Positions 49,815-61,767 of a stretch of DNA of 64,000 nucleotides are shown piece after piece. The DNA is taken from positions 3,097,933 to 3,161,932 of the forward strand of contig CM037792.1 of assembly GCA_021229015.1 (NCBI GenBank). Reading direction: 5' to 3'. This DNA is from Solen grandis (lineage: Eukaryota > Mollusca > Bivalvia > Adapedonta > Solenidae). Both the position numbers and the translations under genes were made by a program. How positions within the stretch are numbered: the stretch's first letter is position 1; each line of letters opens with the position of its first letter. The notes beneath the pieces were generated by a model. That model did not search any database. It saw only the letters and a program-made list of their open reading frames with translations, and was not told the origin of the DNA.

Positions 49815-49914
49815 NNNNNNNNNNNNNNNNNNNNNNNNNNNNNNNNNNNNNNNNNNNNNNNNNNNNNNNNNNNNNNNNNNNNNNNNNNNNNNNNNNNNNN
49901 NNNNNNNNNNNNNN
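49815..49914. other. Assembly gap of 100 N
   Basis: Exactly 100 N, the conventional placeholder for a scaffold join of unknown length. The true distance, and whether an exon lies there, cannot be told from this window. Confidence 0.98.
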
Positions 49915-50740
49915 TATCATACTTTTAAATGTACCAAGTCAACATACTAATGGTGAGAAAATATACATCTTTAGGTTACAAATAGTTCAGAATCTGTATT
50001 TGAGAGCAATAAAATCTAGTCTTTCAGCCAAAATTGTAGACCTACTGAAAATCAAAACAAACAAAAACTAAACAATCAAAGGTCTGGTGGTCTTTTTTTT
50101 TTCAAATAACAGTATACATCTTTTGTTGTGAATGATTCTTCATCCTAACCCTTTATAACTTCCATTTCTTTTGCAACAGAGTCTGGACTTAGGAGGTTCC
50201 GCTGCTTTTTTATGGCTTTTGCTATGAACAGCATAGGAAAACTCAGACCAAAGGTCTTGCTAGATGTCATTTTTCTATGCAGCTAGTAGTAAAATACAAT
50301 GTTATGAAAAACTACCACAATATCATTTTCCATTTATTATAAACCAATAAATTTCAAGACACAACAAGTCACTCTGTAAAGATTTACTATTAATTAAAAA
50401 AAAAAAATGTTCTCTCAAAAAATCAAATGTTCATCACACGGTGACAATTTTTCATTAGACTTGAAGCTGTGCCCCCATGACATCTGAAAGTTCTTGTCTA
50501 CATTTACTGTGTAGAGCAAATGCTCTGCAGGAACCATGTTGAAAGTAGTCAGCAATGTTTGACGTCAAACTGTCATATTTAGAACAGTGGTTGTCACTGA
50601 CAAAATACAAAATTTTCAATCTTTCAAATTGTCTACACCTTATGTCTTGCAGGCGTTTGAGCCAGAAAATCTATAGGTATACAATAAATATATTAATGCA
50701 AAAATACATATTGCCATGATCAACAGACAAAGTTTGCTTT
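49915..50740 (+). other. Intron stretch, no feature recognised
   Basis: AT-rich intron with nothing identifiable. Confidence 0.4.
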
Positions 50741-51033
50741 TTCTTCTTTCAGTTTGTTTGTTTGTTGGGATTAACGTCCCACCGACAGTATTTCAGTATT
50801 TGGAGACTGTCTATGAGACAATTATAATGCTGCCACACTGCAGTATCATGCTGTGGACATGTGGCATGATCTGGTTACATTATCCTGACACTGGGCCAAC
50901 CAGTCCTGGAACTACCGCCATGCAAGGGAACTATACCAGTACCATTTTTTATGACTTTGGTATGTCACAGCCAGGGACCCATGACCTCCCGCTCCATAAC
51001 CATTCTGCCACCGCGGACAGTTCCTTCTTTCAG
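50741..51033 (-). mobile_element. tRNA-derived SINE with ~10-bp target-site duplication
   Basis: Minus-strand copy. It begins with the TTTGTTTGTTTGTTGGG tail complement, continues through the standard body and ends in the head (GCTCCATAACCATTCTGCCACCGCGG). CTTCTTTCAG is at 50743-50752 and again at 51024-51033. Part of the body is deleted compared with the copy at 46374. Confidence 0.82.
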
Positions 51034-51352
51034 TAGCAGTGGTAATAGCTGTTTTAAGGGAGTATCAAATAAATATACCAAGAAAAATATCAAATGACAC
51101 AAAACCAGGTTTTCAAGTGTTGCTCCAGACAAGCAAAATTATTTTTACTAACAGTGACCTTGACCCTATTGACCTGACAATCAATCCCAATCTTCCTCTT
51201 CCGATAAGGTATCTACCTACCAAGTATGAAATCTGTATCCCTAGTTAGTTTAACAGGAGATATTCGATGGAAACAACTTGTTTGAAGCCCACCCACCAAT
51301 ATACCAATTTCTAACAAATATTTTCATTGAAAATCTGGTTAAAATATCCTAA

Positions 51353-52843
51353 AACAAGAGCTGTCAGAGGACAGCACGCTCGACTATTCAAAATGCTTGT
51401 TGGTAAATCAAATGAAATCTATTTCAGTTCTTGCCCTTCACATACCCTGTACATAATAATAGTCAAAAATGATATACCTTGATAGTCTAATACCCCTTAA
51501 TATTTTTATGATGTCTAAAATCAATCCCATGCCTAGTTACTGAGACATAAGCACAATAACACTGTGCATGCAAAACTTTAACCAAGAATCCAAGTTAGAA
51601 AAGGGCCGTAATTTGTATAAAATTCAGTCCAAAAGCTATCCTCCTTAGTTTTCTGATGCCCCTGAAGACACTCCTTAACTTTCTAGTCAATTCCACAAGC
51701 AATTTCTGAGATAAAAGCTGGATAGTAGCTTGAATGCAAAAACGTAACCAAAATTCTGAGTTCAAAGGGGTCATTATTTTTAATATATTCCATCAAGTGT
51801 TATCTTCCTTTATAGTCTGATACCCCTAAACATATAAAAGATGTTTCAAATCAATCCCATGCCTGGAATCTGATATATAAGCATGAAAGTACCTTGCATA
51901 CAAAACTTTAACCAAAATTTCTTAGTTTAAAAAGGGGCCATAACTTGTAATATATTCCATCAAAAGTTATCTACCTTGTATGATAGTCCTAAAAATATTA
52001 AAGATGTTTAAAATCAATCGCATGCCTGGATACTGAGATATTAGCATGAAAGTAACTTGCATGCAAAACTTTAACCAAAATTTCTAAGTTAAAAAGGGCA
52101 ATAATTTGTAACATATTCCATCAAGAGTTATCTTCCATGAAAGTATGATACCCATAAACATATTAAAGATGTTTCAAATCAATCCTATGCCTGGATACTG
52201 AGATATTAGCATGAAAGTAACTTGCATGCAAAACTTTAACCAAAATTTTTAAGTTAAAAAAGGGGAATAATTTGTAACATATTCCATCAAGAGTTATCTA
52301 CCATGAAAGTATGATACCCCTAAACATATTAAAGATGTTTAAAATCAATCCCATGCCTGGATACTGAGAAATAAGCATTTGAGTATCTTGCATGCAAAAC
52401 TTTAACCAAAATTTCTAAGTTAAAAAGGGGCCATAATTTGTAATATATTCCATTAAGAGTTATCTACCTTGGTTGCCTGATGCTCCTAAACATATTCATA
52501 AACCATTCAAGTCAATACCATGAATGGTTATTGAGATACAAACTAGATGGTAGCTTGCACGCAAAACTTAAACCAAATTTTCTATTGCATGCAAAACTTT
52601 AACCAAAATTTTTAAGTTAAAAAGGGGCCATAATTCATATTAAATTCAGTCAAGAGTTATCTGCCTTGGTTGTCTGATGCCCCTGAACATATTTATAAAC
52701 TTTCAAGTCAATACCATGAACAGTTATTGAGATATAAGGTTGATAGTTACTTGCACGCAAAACTAACCAAAAGCTGCAACGCCGACGCCGACGCCAGGGC
52801 GACTACAATAGCTCTTATATTCTTCGAATAGTCGAGCTAAAAA
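51353..52843 (-). mobile_element. Tandem-repeat element, family B, long copy
   Basis: In plus orientation it begins ACAAGAGCTGTCAGAGGACAGC (the hairpin GCTGTC-AGAG-GACAGC), then GCTCGACTATTC. It ends GAATAGTCGAGCTAAAAA, so the 12-bp subterminal repeats GCTCGACTATTC / GAATAGTCGAGC are exact inverses. The core consists of roughly eight or nine ~160-bp units marked by ATGCAAAACTTTAACCAAAATTTC. A short GCCGAC-repeat lies just inside the right end. No coding capacity. Confidence 0.78.
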
Positions 52844-53586
52844 GTGAGTAACATTTATATTCAACAATTTTTCATGATTATCCTACTTCAGAATTTTAAC
52901 AGGCACTCACAGTCATGTCATTCTGCTTGAGAGCATGTATGGCCATTGTACTGATCATTAACCAATTTAAAGTTACATCAGTGAAAAGAATTCCTTTGCA
53001 ACTTGATATGATTCCTTAAGTGCATGTCTTTTTGTTTTTGCATGCAAGGTATGTTACAAAGCCTTTCATTTTTAACCTATTATCTGTAACAAAGAGTGGT
53101 TCGAAAAACCACACCTAAATACATTGTATTATAAGCTCTCTGAAATAGCCCATGTACAGTAGATTGTAGAAGCCTAGTACAAGTGTACATACTACAGCAC
53201 TTCGCCATAGACCACAATCAGGGCCAGCAATTAGAGATGGAGAGCAGAGCACTTGAAGCCTGAGAAAACCTGTAACCTTCTGTACAGATCTGGTCCCATG
53301 TGCCCCTCAACAAACACTGATTCAGCTGTAAATGGGTTCTAGCCACACCTCAATGAAGTGTCTTCATTCATCATCTCTCCTCCATGGAAAAATTAACAGA
53401 GCAAAACGAAGAAAAAAGAACTCCAAAGCCCATTTCCATCTGTATCTATGTTACATATATATACGTGTTTCCAGTTCTTCAAGAGGAAAAGGAACATAGA
53501 TCTATGTTGTTTGTCTTAGTCTAAGCGTCATTTTTAAGGTTTTGCTTTACAAAACCTGCCTGCTCATTATACTGAAAATTTAAGAA
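52844..53586 (+). other. Spacer between two family B copies
   Basis: About 740 bp of intron unlike the element core. No feature is recognised. Confidence 0.4.
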
Positions 53587-54766
53587 AACAAGAGCTGTCA
53601 GAGGACAGCACGCTCAACTATTCAAAATGCTTGTTGGTAAATCAAATGAAATCTTTTTCAATTCTTGCCCTTCACATACCCTGTATATAATAATAGTCAA
53701 AACTGATATACCTTGATAGTGTGATACCCCTTAATATTTTTATGAAGTCATGCCTAGTTACTGAGACATAAGCATAATAACACTGCATGCAAAACTTCAA
53801 CCAAGTATCCAAGTTAGAAAGGGGCCATAATTTGTATAAAATTCAGTCTAAAAGTTATCCTCCTTGGTTTTCTGATGCCCCTGAATACACTCCTTAACTT
53901 TCTAGTCAATACTGTAACCAATTTCTGAGATATAAGCTGGATAGTAGCTTGAATGCCAAACTTTAACCAAAATTACTAAGTTAATAGGGGGCCATAATTT
54001 GTAATACATTCAATCAAGTGTTATCTTCCTTGACAGTATGGTACCCCTTAACAAATTAAAGATGTTTCAAATCAATCTCATGCCTGGAATCTGAGATATA
54101 AGCATGAAAGTACCTTGCATGCAAAACTTTAACCAAAATTTCTAAGTTAAAAAAGGGGCCATAACTTCTAATATATTCCATCAAGAGTTATCTACCTTGA
54201 AAGTATGATACCCCTAAACAAATTAAAGATGTTTCAAATCAATGGCATGCCTGGCTACTGAGATATAAGCATGAAAGCACCTTGCATGCAAAACTAACCA
54301 AAATTTCTAAGTTAAAAAAGGCCATAATTTGTAATTAATACCATCAAGCATGCAAAACTTTAACCAAGTATCGAAGTTAGAAAGGGGCCGTAATTTGTAT
54401 AAAATTCAGTCCAAGAGTTATCCTCCTTGGTTTTCTGATGCCCCTGATTACACTCCTAAACGTTCTAGTCAATACCATAACCAATTTCTGAGATATAAGC
54501 TGGATAGTAGCTTGAATGCCAAACTTTAACCAAATTTTCTAAGTTAAAAAAGGCCATAATTTGTAATTAATTCCATCAAGAGTTATCTACCTTGGTAACA
54601 TATTTATAAACTTTCAAGTCAATACCATAAATGGTTATTGAGATATAAGGTTGATAGTAACTAAAAAAAAATTACTTGCATGCAAAACTTTAACCAAAAG
54701 CTGCAATGCCGACGCAAGGGCGACTACAATAGCTCTCATATTCTTTGAATAGTCGAGCTAAAAATT
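53587..54766 (-). mobile_element. Tandem-repeat element, family B, second long copy
   Basis: Same orientation and same ends as the copy at 51353: ACAAGAGCTGTCAGAGGACAGC at the left and GAATAGTCGAGCTAAAAA at the right. It is about 310 bp shorter, mainly by fewer or partial internal units, and has a rearranged middle. The two copies lie only 740 bp apart, so local duplication is a possible alternative to two insertions. Confidence 0.76.
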
Positions 54767-56227
54767 ATGTTTTCATTTTTTGGCATGATTGTTGAATCAA
54801 TAGCTTATATTTCAATGAGATACCATAGTGAGTAATTATTAACCAAGATACCAATCACACTAAACCCTGGTCAGTCTATGAGGCAGCTGCAGGCCGATGA
54901 CCTCTTCTTATACTGGCTGCATTTTCTTTCTACAGGCATAGCTTACTACATGTATATATAGCAGTGAAATAAAATGTTCAAAAATTGTAAAAAGACAAAT
55001 ATTTGATCTTTTCCTTTTCATTTTTATGTAATTTTGACCTCTGTCCATTAATTTTCAAGGAAAAGGCACCATTTCTGAAATTTCAAGAATCAATGTCAAA
55101 AGAGAGCCGTGTAAATACATGAACCTAGTGCAGAAGATCTTGCATCTGCTAAACATATGCTTAAATTTTCAATAAAAAGTTGTCAAAGAACCTATTATTT
55201 TCCAATGGATCTACAACCAGTGTGGCCATATCACGGGGTTTATGACATCATTTTAAACTATCCCAAAAAGCATATTTTGCAATGATTCAGAAGAAAATAA
55301 TGCTGTATGTATTTTATTTTTTGATCAATTTTAATAGTAATCTGTATATAGTGCATTCGAGGCAGAAAATTGTGCCCTGTGTCACAATGATTCTTTTGTC
55401 AGATGTACAGTTGTTTGCAAAAATTCGGATTAACCTTCTATGTTCTTGAAATTTTGTTTGCTAACACATAAAGCACATCGCTAATAATGTTTTCCCGAAT
55501 GTTAGGAAATACTGACATCTGACAAAAGTATCATTAGGACTTTTATATACAGTAGTACACAATGCGCTATATCCCATTAAAATTGATGAAGAAAAAAAAA
55601 TACTTACAGGGGTCAGCAGTTTTCTTTTTCAAATCAAGGCAAATTATACTGCTTGCAATAGCTTAAAATGAAGTCATATACCACATGGTATGGCCATACT
55701 AAAACTCTGTAGATGTTTTAGGATATTCTGATGATTTTTTAAGGTTACTAGAGTTCTCATTAACTCCAATTTATTGAAGAAGGACTTCCTGTTTTCTTGA
55801 GCAACTCCTATAATGAAATATATGGGTGGACTCTGACTTTTTGCAAAGTCTTTGTCAAGGACCTCATTTTCAGAATCCACCCAAGCACCTTGGTTAACCT
55901 AAAATACTTAGAAGAAATGGAGTCCAAGCTGGCTTGAACCTTAGGCTAAGTAATAACTGAATTTTCAAACTGGACAGAAAGGTATTCCACTATTCCTGTC
56001 ACTTTATTATGAAAATCATTACCTGAATAACAAACACTATCTGCAAAGAAATGATATACTGGGTATTTTCGAGAAACAAAAATGATGAAACTTTTTTTTT
56101 TCAAATACTCAAATTAAAGATCAGCAATTACTTATTTTCTTTCTATATTTATCTAGTTAGGTTTATATTATATTCAATACATATAGACTCTCACTCTCTT
56201 TTACTCTCTCTCTCTCTGTATATATAC

Positions 56228-56262
<35 letters not shown>

Positions 56263-56784
56263 ATCATAATTGCATGCACTTTTCTATTTGTCATGTTGTT
56301 ACTTCCTAATCCTATGTTAGGCAATACTAAGTATTACATATTATACCTCAATGGAATTAAAAGTTGATGTATATTTTCCTTTTTATTATCATCTGCAATC
56401 TGTTTTCTGTTATATTTTGTCAATATATTTAATTTAGAGACATACAGGTATATCTGATTTACGCAGGTATCTGGTAGACCCGACAAAAGTAATCTTCAGT
56501 TTGGTCTTTTGCCGATTCAGTATCTTTGTATATCAGTAATAATGGCCTTTCCATGTTTTGGAAAGCATATGATACATTGCAACTGCATTTTGTCACAATT
56601 AAAATTCTGTCTATTCTGCACAAATATATTGACACATTTACTTGTGGTTAAAATATTCTTAGTACCTCTTTTACCAAACAATGTAACAGGACATAGTTTA
56701 ACATACATACTTTTCAAATAGATTTATTTCTCCCCAAGGTTTAAATGTACGCAGTTTGTAAATATCAAAAGATGGAAACAGAGG
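54767..56784 (+). other. Intron stretch with a CT/GA hairpin
   Basis: AT-rich intron. The only notable feature is the (CT)n-(GTATATATACATAC)-(GA)n inverted microsatellite at 56204-56262. No exon is recognised. Confidence 0.4.
56204..56262. repeat. Inverted microsatellite: CT tract, short AT spacer, GA tract
   Basis: A CT tract runs from 56204 to about 56217. A GTATATATACATAC spacer separates it from a GA tract at about 56231-56262. The tracts are complementary and can fold into a hairpin with a 14-bp or longer stem. Confidence 0.85.
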
Positions 56785-57030
56785 TTAACGCTTTCCCTCA
56801 GAGAGGAAACCATGAAAAGACCTATGCGAACAGCATAAAACCAGATCAGCCTGCGAGTAACTTGCAGGCTGATCAGGTTTTATGCTGTTCGCTGCTCCTC
56901 AGTGGTCTGGAAATGAGGATTTTGTAATTAAATTTGGTAAGGTTTAACTGTGGTTTTCTGCAGATCAGGCTTTATGTGGTACCTACTGAGTGCGTCAAAA
57001 TGAGTCTATATGAGGGAAATTAAGGGTTAA
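56785..57030 (+). mobile_element. Hairpin MITE, full-length with small changes
   Basis: TTAA at 56785-56788 and 57027-57030. The left end is slightly changed (CGCTTTCCCTCA), and the right end has a small insertion inside the TIR (GGGAAATTAAGGGTTAA). The palindrome is single with one mismatch (AACTTGCAGG). Same orientation as the copy at 18148. Confidence 0.82.
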
Positions 57031-57328
57031 AGGTACATAAGTATGCACTTAAAATATGAATATCTTTACAATTAGGGTGTGAATTGCAGCAATATCTGAG
57101 GATAGCTGATATCTGGAAATACCTGAAACCGCTTTTTTTTTCTTTTTTTTTTAAAGTACAAGTACAAAAATTAATTCCAGCATTCCTGATTTCCAAAAAT
57201 TCAACTTCAAGTACATGATTAAGTTGACAAATATATATCTAATTGGTACCTTAAATAAATAATAAAATGTGTTATAAAATTCTACTTATATCTTGGTCTA
57301 GGTATTCTTATTTGACACACTATGTTGT

Positions 57329-58700
57329 TTAAAGGTCAACCACAAAGAAAATTTTACTTTTTCTAAAACCTTTCCTATTTTGTCCATTTACATCAGGGAA
57401 ACCACGAAGAAACATTTTTTTGCAAAAAATTATTTCTTACAGTATGTTAAATGCCGATTTTGTTAGCTGCTGGGCAGTATTTACATTTAAGGGTCACGTG
57501 ACCCCTATGACGTCATCTATAGACCAAGTGTCATTTGCCTTTTTAATTTCATATAACTGTATGTAATCATTAATCATATTTAAAACGTTTTAATTAAACA
57601 TGTCATATCTGTTTTTGGCCTAGTATAAAATGAAAGGTTTTATCGAGTTGTTTCTGTGAAATTAATCTGCAAATTTGATGAAAATAAATGATACCTATAT
57701 CCATAGACATATTTACCAACCTGCATATGTCTGTTTTATATCTTATATATTTGCACTAATAATTCCTTTTACCTTATCTTGAATGAAACTTGCCGATCTT
57801 AAACGCGTTAATTATGACTTAATCTGTGTCATTATTGACTAATTGTTAATGTTTCACCATCTAAGAACCCGACCGTCTGTAAGCGTCTGCTCACATCTCA
57901 AAGTGATTGGCTTGACAATATGTCACACCCAGGGCCATAAATCATCCCATCAATTAGTCACCAACAATTAGGCATCTCTCCGACACACACACCCGGATCA
58001 TTTAACCCGGGTAACCCTTTTATTACCCCCTGATTGACCCCAAACAGGAAATTGCATAATCATACCAAACCAAAAAGTTAATTCTTTTCAGTAGATATGT
58101 TAGGGATTTTACTAATTTAGAAACATGGTCTTTGTGGAACCCCAACGCAGATACAGGATTTTAAAGGAAAATAAAGAGGGATTTTGATATGAAGGTACGT
58201 AAAACGTTTATTAATGTTACCCTTATTCAGGACCTTTATGTCAATATTATCAAATATTGTTTTAGAATACATCTTGATATGACATTTTTTCATTATGCCC
58301 CCCCCCCCATCACTATTCAGTACATAAAGCGACCAGTTTTATAAGTCCGAATGAAGAATATATCTTAATATTTTTTATAGGAATGTAAATTAATTAATTG
58401 AGCTACACATTTTCACCTTTATTCGTTCATTGTCATCTTGGATTTACCTGGAAATTAGCTACAATAACTGTGAATTGTTCAATAAGATATATAGCGCTGG
58501 CAGAGTTTTGTCTATTGATGACGTCATAGCAAAGGGAGTGAAGTAAGTCAAACTTTTCTCACCTGGGTCATTTTTCAACTTTCAAGAGCCGATTTCATAC
58601 AAACTACAAATAATTTTAACACATTTTTTGTACAGAAGGTCTTACCTAATGTTTTCTAACAGATAATAATGAAAATGAAATCTTTGTGGTTGACCTTTAA
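57329..58700. mobile_element. 1.4-kb TIR element with 20-bp ends and paired CRE-like palindromes
   Basis: TTAAAGGTCAACCACAAAGA at 57329-57348 is exactly inverted at 58681-58700. If the outer TTAA is the target site, the TIR proper begins AGGTCAACC. About 175 bp in from each end lies the palindrome ATGACGTCAT (57507-57516 and 58518-58527), each followed, inward, by a similar ATAGAC motif. Between these, the arms are diverged. A further palindrome, GGGTCACGTGACCC, is at 57491-57504. No transposase frame is visible. The element is a non-autonomous DNA transposon, family unknown. Confidence 0.68.
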
Positions 58701-58911
58701 CTTACCCAATTTTAATAATGGATAACGTAGACACTGCTGATCATGATTACATATGAATGAAAAATGCTGGGTATGATATACTATCCTATATCATTCTCTC
58801 TAATTCTTGTAAGTTGTACTTATATACATGTATAAGTTAACCAAAAATATTGTAGTTAACATGAGGAAATGATCATTTAGATGTCAAAAGTTAATAAATA
58901 CAGAATCAAAA

Positions 58912-60640
58912 TTAACTATATACATATAAGGCAAATAAGCCCCGCCCCTGGTGGCCATGTTTTTTACGGATCGGAATTTTTTTTAGCAACTTTGGTAGAG
59001 GTTGACCCAAGGAACATCTGTACCAATTTATTTTAAAATCTGGCCAGTAGTTTTGAAGAAGATGATTTTTAAAGTTTTCATTTTTTTTTTCTTTTTGTTG
59101 CCATGGCAACCAGAGTTCTAAATGGATCAACTTTATTTTAGCAACTTTTGTGAAGGTTGACCCAAGGATCATCCCTGCCAAGTTTAATCAAATTCAGTCC
59201 AGTGGTTTCAGATGAGATGTTGTTTAAAGGTTTCTCTATATACATATAAGGCAAATAAGCCCCGCCCCTGGCGGCCATGTTTTTTTACGGATCGGAATAA
59301 TTTTAGCAACTTTGGTAGAGGTTGAACCAAGGAACATCTGTACCAATTTATTTTAAAATCTGGCCAGTAGTTTTGAAGAAGATGATTTTTAAAGTTTTCA
59401 TATTTTTTTTTCTTTTTGTTGCCATGGCAACCAGAGTTCTACATGGATCAACTTTATTTTAGCAACTTTTGTGAAGGTTGACCCAAGGATCATCCCTGCC
59501 AAGTTTAATCAAATTCTGTCCAGTGGTTTCAGAGGAGATGTTGTTTAAAGGTTTCTCTATATACATATAAGGCAAATAAGCCCGCCCCTGGCGGCCATGT
59601 TTTTTTACGGATCGGAATAATTTTAGCAACTTTGGTAGAGGTTGACCCAAGGAACATCTGTACCAATTTATTTTAAAATCTGGCCAGTAGTTTTGAAGAA
59701 GATGATTTTTAAAGTTTTCATATTTTTTTTCTTTTTGTTGCCATGGCAACCAGAGTTCTACATGGATCAACTTTATTTTAGCAACTTTTGTGAAGGTTGA
59801 CCCAAGGATCATCCCTGCCAAGTTTAATCAAATTCTGTCCAGTGGTTTCAGAGGAGATGTTGTTTAAAGGTTTCTCTATATACATATAAGGCAAATAAGC
59901 CCCGCCCCTGGCGGCCATGTTTTTTTACGGATTGGAATAATTTTAGCAACTTTGGTAGAGGTTGACCCAAGGAACATCTGTACCAAATTATTTTGAAATC
60001 TGGCCAGTAGTTTTGAAGGAGATGATTTTTAAAGTTTTCAAATTATTTTTCTTTTTGTTGCCATGGCAACCAGAGTTCTTCATGGATCAACTTTATTTTA
60101 GCAACTTTTGTGAAGGTTGACCCAAGGATCATCCCTGCCAAGTTTAATCAAATTCTGTCCAGTGGTTTCAGAGGAGATGTTGTTTAAAGGTTTCTCTATA
60201 TACATATAAGGCAAATAAGCCCGCCCCTGGCGGCCATGTTTTTTTACGGATTGGAATAATTTTAGCAACTTTGGTAGAGGTTGACCCAAGGAACATCTGT
60301 ACCAAATTATTTTGAAATCTGGCCAGTAGTTTTGAGGGAGATGATTTTTAAAGTTTTCAAATTATTTTTCTTTTTGTTGCCATGGCAACCAGAGTTCTTC
60401 ATGGATCAACTTTATTTTAGCAACTTTTGTAGAGCCTCACCCAAGGAACATTCCTGCCAAGTTTCATTTAATTATGTCAAGCGGTTTCAGAGGAGATGTC
60501 GTTTAAAGCAAATTGTTGACGACGGACGACGCACGACGGACGACGGACGACGCACGACGCACGACGACGGACGCCGGACGAAGGGCGATCACAAAAGCTC
60601 ACCTTGAGCACTTTGTGCTCAGGTGAGCTAACAAAAAGGT
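58912..60640 (-). mobile_element. Tandem-repeat element, family D, five 320-bp dimeric units, one end missing
   Basis: Five units start at 58921, 59241, 59562, 59881 and 60201 (marker TACATATAAGGC), with periods of 319-321 bp. Each unit is two diverged ~160-bp halves, both starting TTTTAGCAACTTT and continuing GTTGACCCAAGGA. To the right lie a GACGGACGACG-rich stretch (about 60518-60582) and the hairpin GCTCACCTTGAGC...GCTCAGGTGAGC (60597-60629). That hairpin is the reverse complement of the left end of family C at 39165. At the left the array stops at 58912 with no subterminal repeat or hairpin, so that end is truncated. Open frames on the minus strand here are repeats, not genes. Confidence 0.75.
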
Positions 60641-61211
60641 TAACATTAAAAGGTTAAAAATTCAAATAAATTTCAAATTCAATGACTGATGAGTTTTAAT
60701 CCATCTTTGATTTCCATTCATATCAAATTAAAAAGAAATAGCCTGCTTTACATTATGTTGAACAGAAGGGCTGTTAATTGTCCAGTCTGACAACGTACAT
60801 GGTTCACCCTCATTGACAAGCAATCAACACTCAATAATTATCCACCAGTGTTTTGATGAGGCTTAGCTTTAAATATATTTCAATAATGGAGAAAATGTTC
60901 ACATGTGATGGAATTCAATTAAGTTATTTTACTGTAGATCCCAATGCTAAAGGTCCAAACTCTGTTCAGGGAAAGAATCTTTCATGCACTGCCAAGCAAG
61001 GAAATATATAAATAATAATAATTGCAAAGATGCTCCAAAGTGACCTGCACATAAATAAAAAGAAGTAAATCAAATGGTGTTTGCCTCTGAGTAAGCCAAG
61101 TGCGCTTCAAATGGAAAAAGAGGATCAAGGTTTTTAGTTCATTCTAAGGTCAGGCTCTATGCTAAGAAAACATTGGATGCATGTGTTTACTATCTGTTTA
61201 AAGTAGATGTA
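60641..61211 (+). other. Intron stretch, no feature recognised
   Basis: AT-rich intron with nothing identifiable. Confidence 0.4.
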
Positions 61212-61457
61212 TTAAAACCCTTTCCCTCATATAGACTCATTTTGACGCACTCAATAGGTACCACATAAAGCCTGATCTGCAGAAAACTTCAGTTAAACCT
61301 TACCAAATTTAATTATATAAAGTCCTCATTTCCAGACCACTGAGGAGCAGCAAACAGCATAAAACCTGATCAGCCTGTGAGTTACTCGCAGACTGATCTG
61401 GATTTATGTTGTTCGCATAGGTCTTTTCATGGTTTCCTCTATGAGGGAAAGGGTTAA
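61212..61457 (-). mobile_element. Hairpin MITE, slightly decayed copy
   Basis: The right TTAA is at 61454-61457. The left boundary reads TTAAAACCCTTTCCC, with two extra A. The palindrome has changes (GCCTGTGAG, CGCAGACTGATC), and the orientation is as at 29171. Confidence 0.8.
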
Positions 61458-61767
61458 GTTTCAATTTTAAAGAGATGTACAGAAGAATATAAACCTTTTT
61501 GGACAATTGAGTATTGCCCTTTACTTCAACACTGTTTGAGTATCCAAGAAAGTCACTGCGTAAACACTAAACAGCTCATGTTACCCTGTCATTTTTAATT
61601 AAATAATTGTGTAAAAAAAAAATGCAGCATTTTTATTTATAATTAGGGTGAGCAGCTATTAATCTATTAGTACAAAGTTTTTCAGGAAGTTCATTGATTC
61701 ATTGAAGAGCCACTAACTCGGTTAGGAAAGTTAGATAATACTTTAATATAAGTAGGTCATGATAATT

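Noticed and set aside
58912..60607. Open frames of 60-120 codons on both strands in the family D array
   Set aside because: The same frame recurs in every tandem unit and is a by-product of the repeat.
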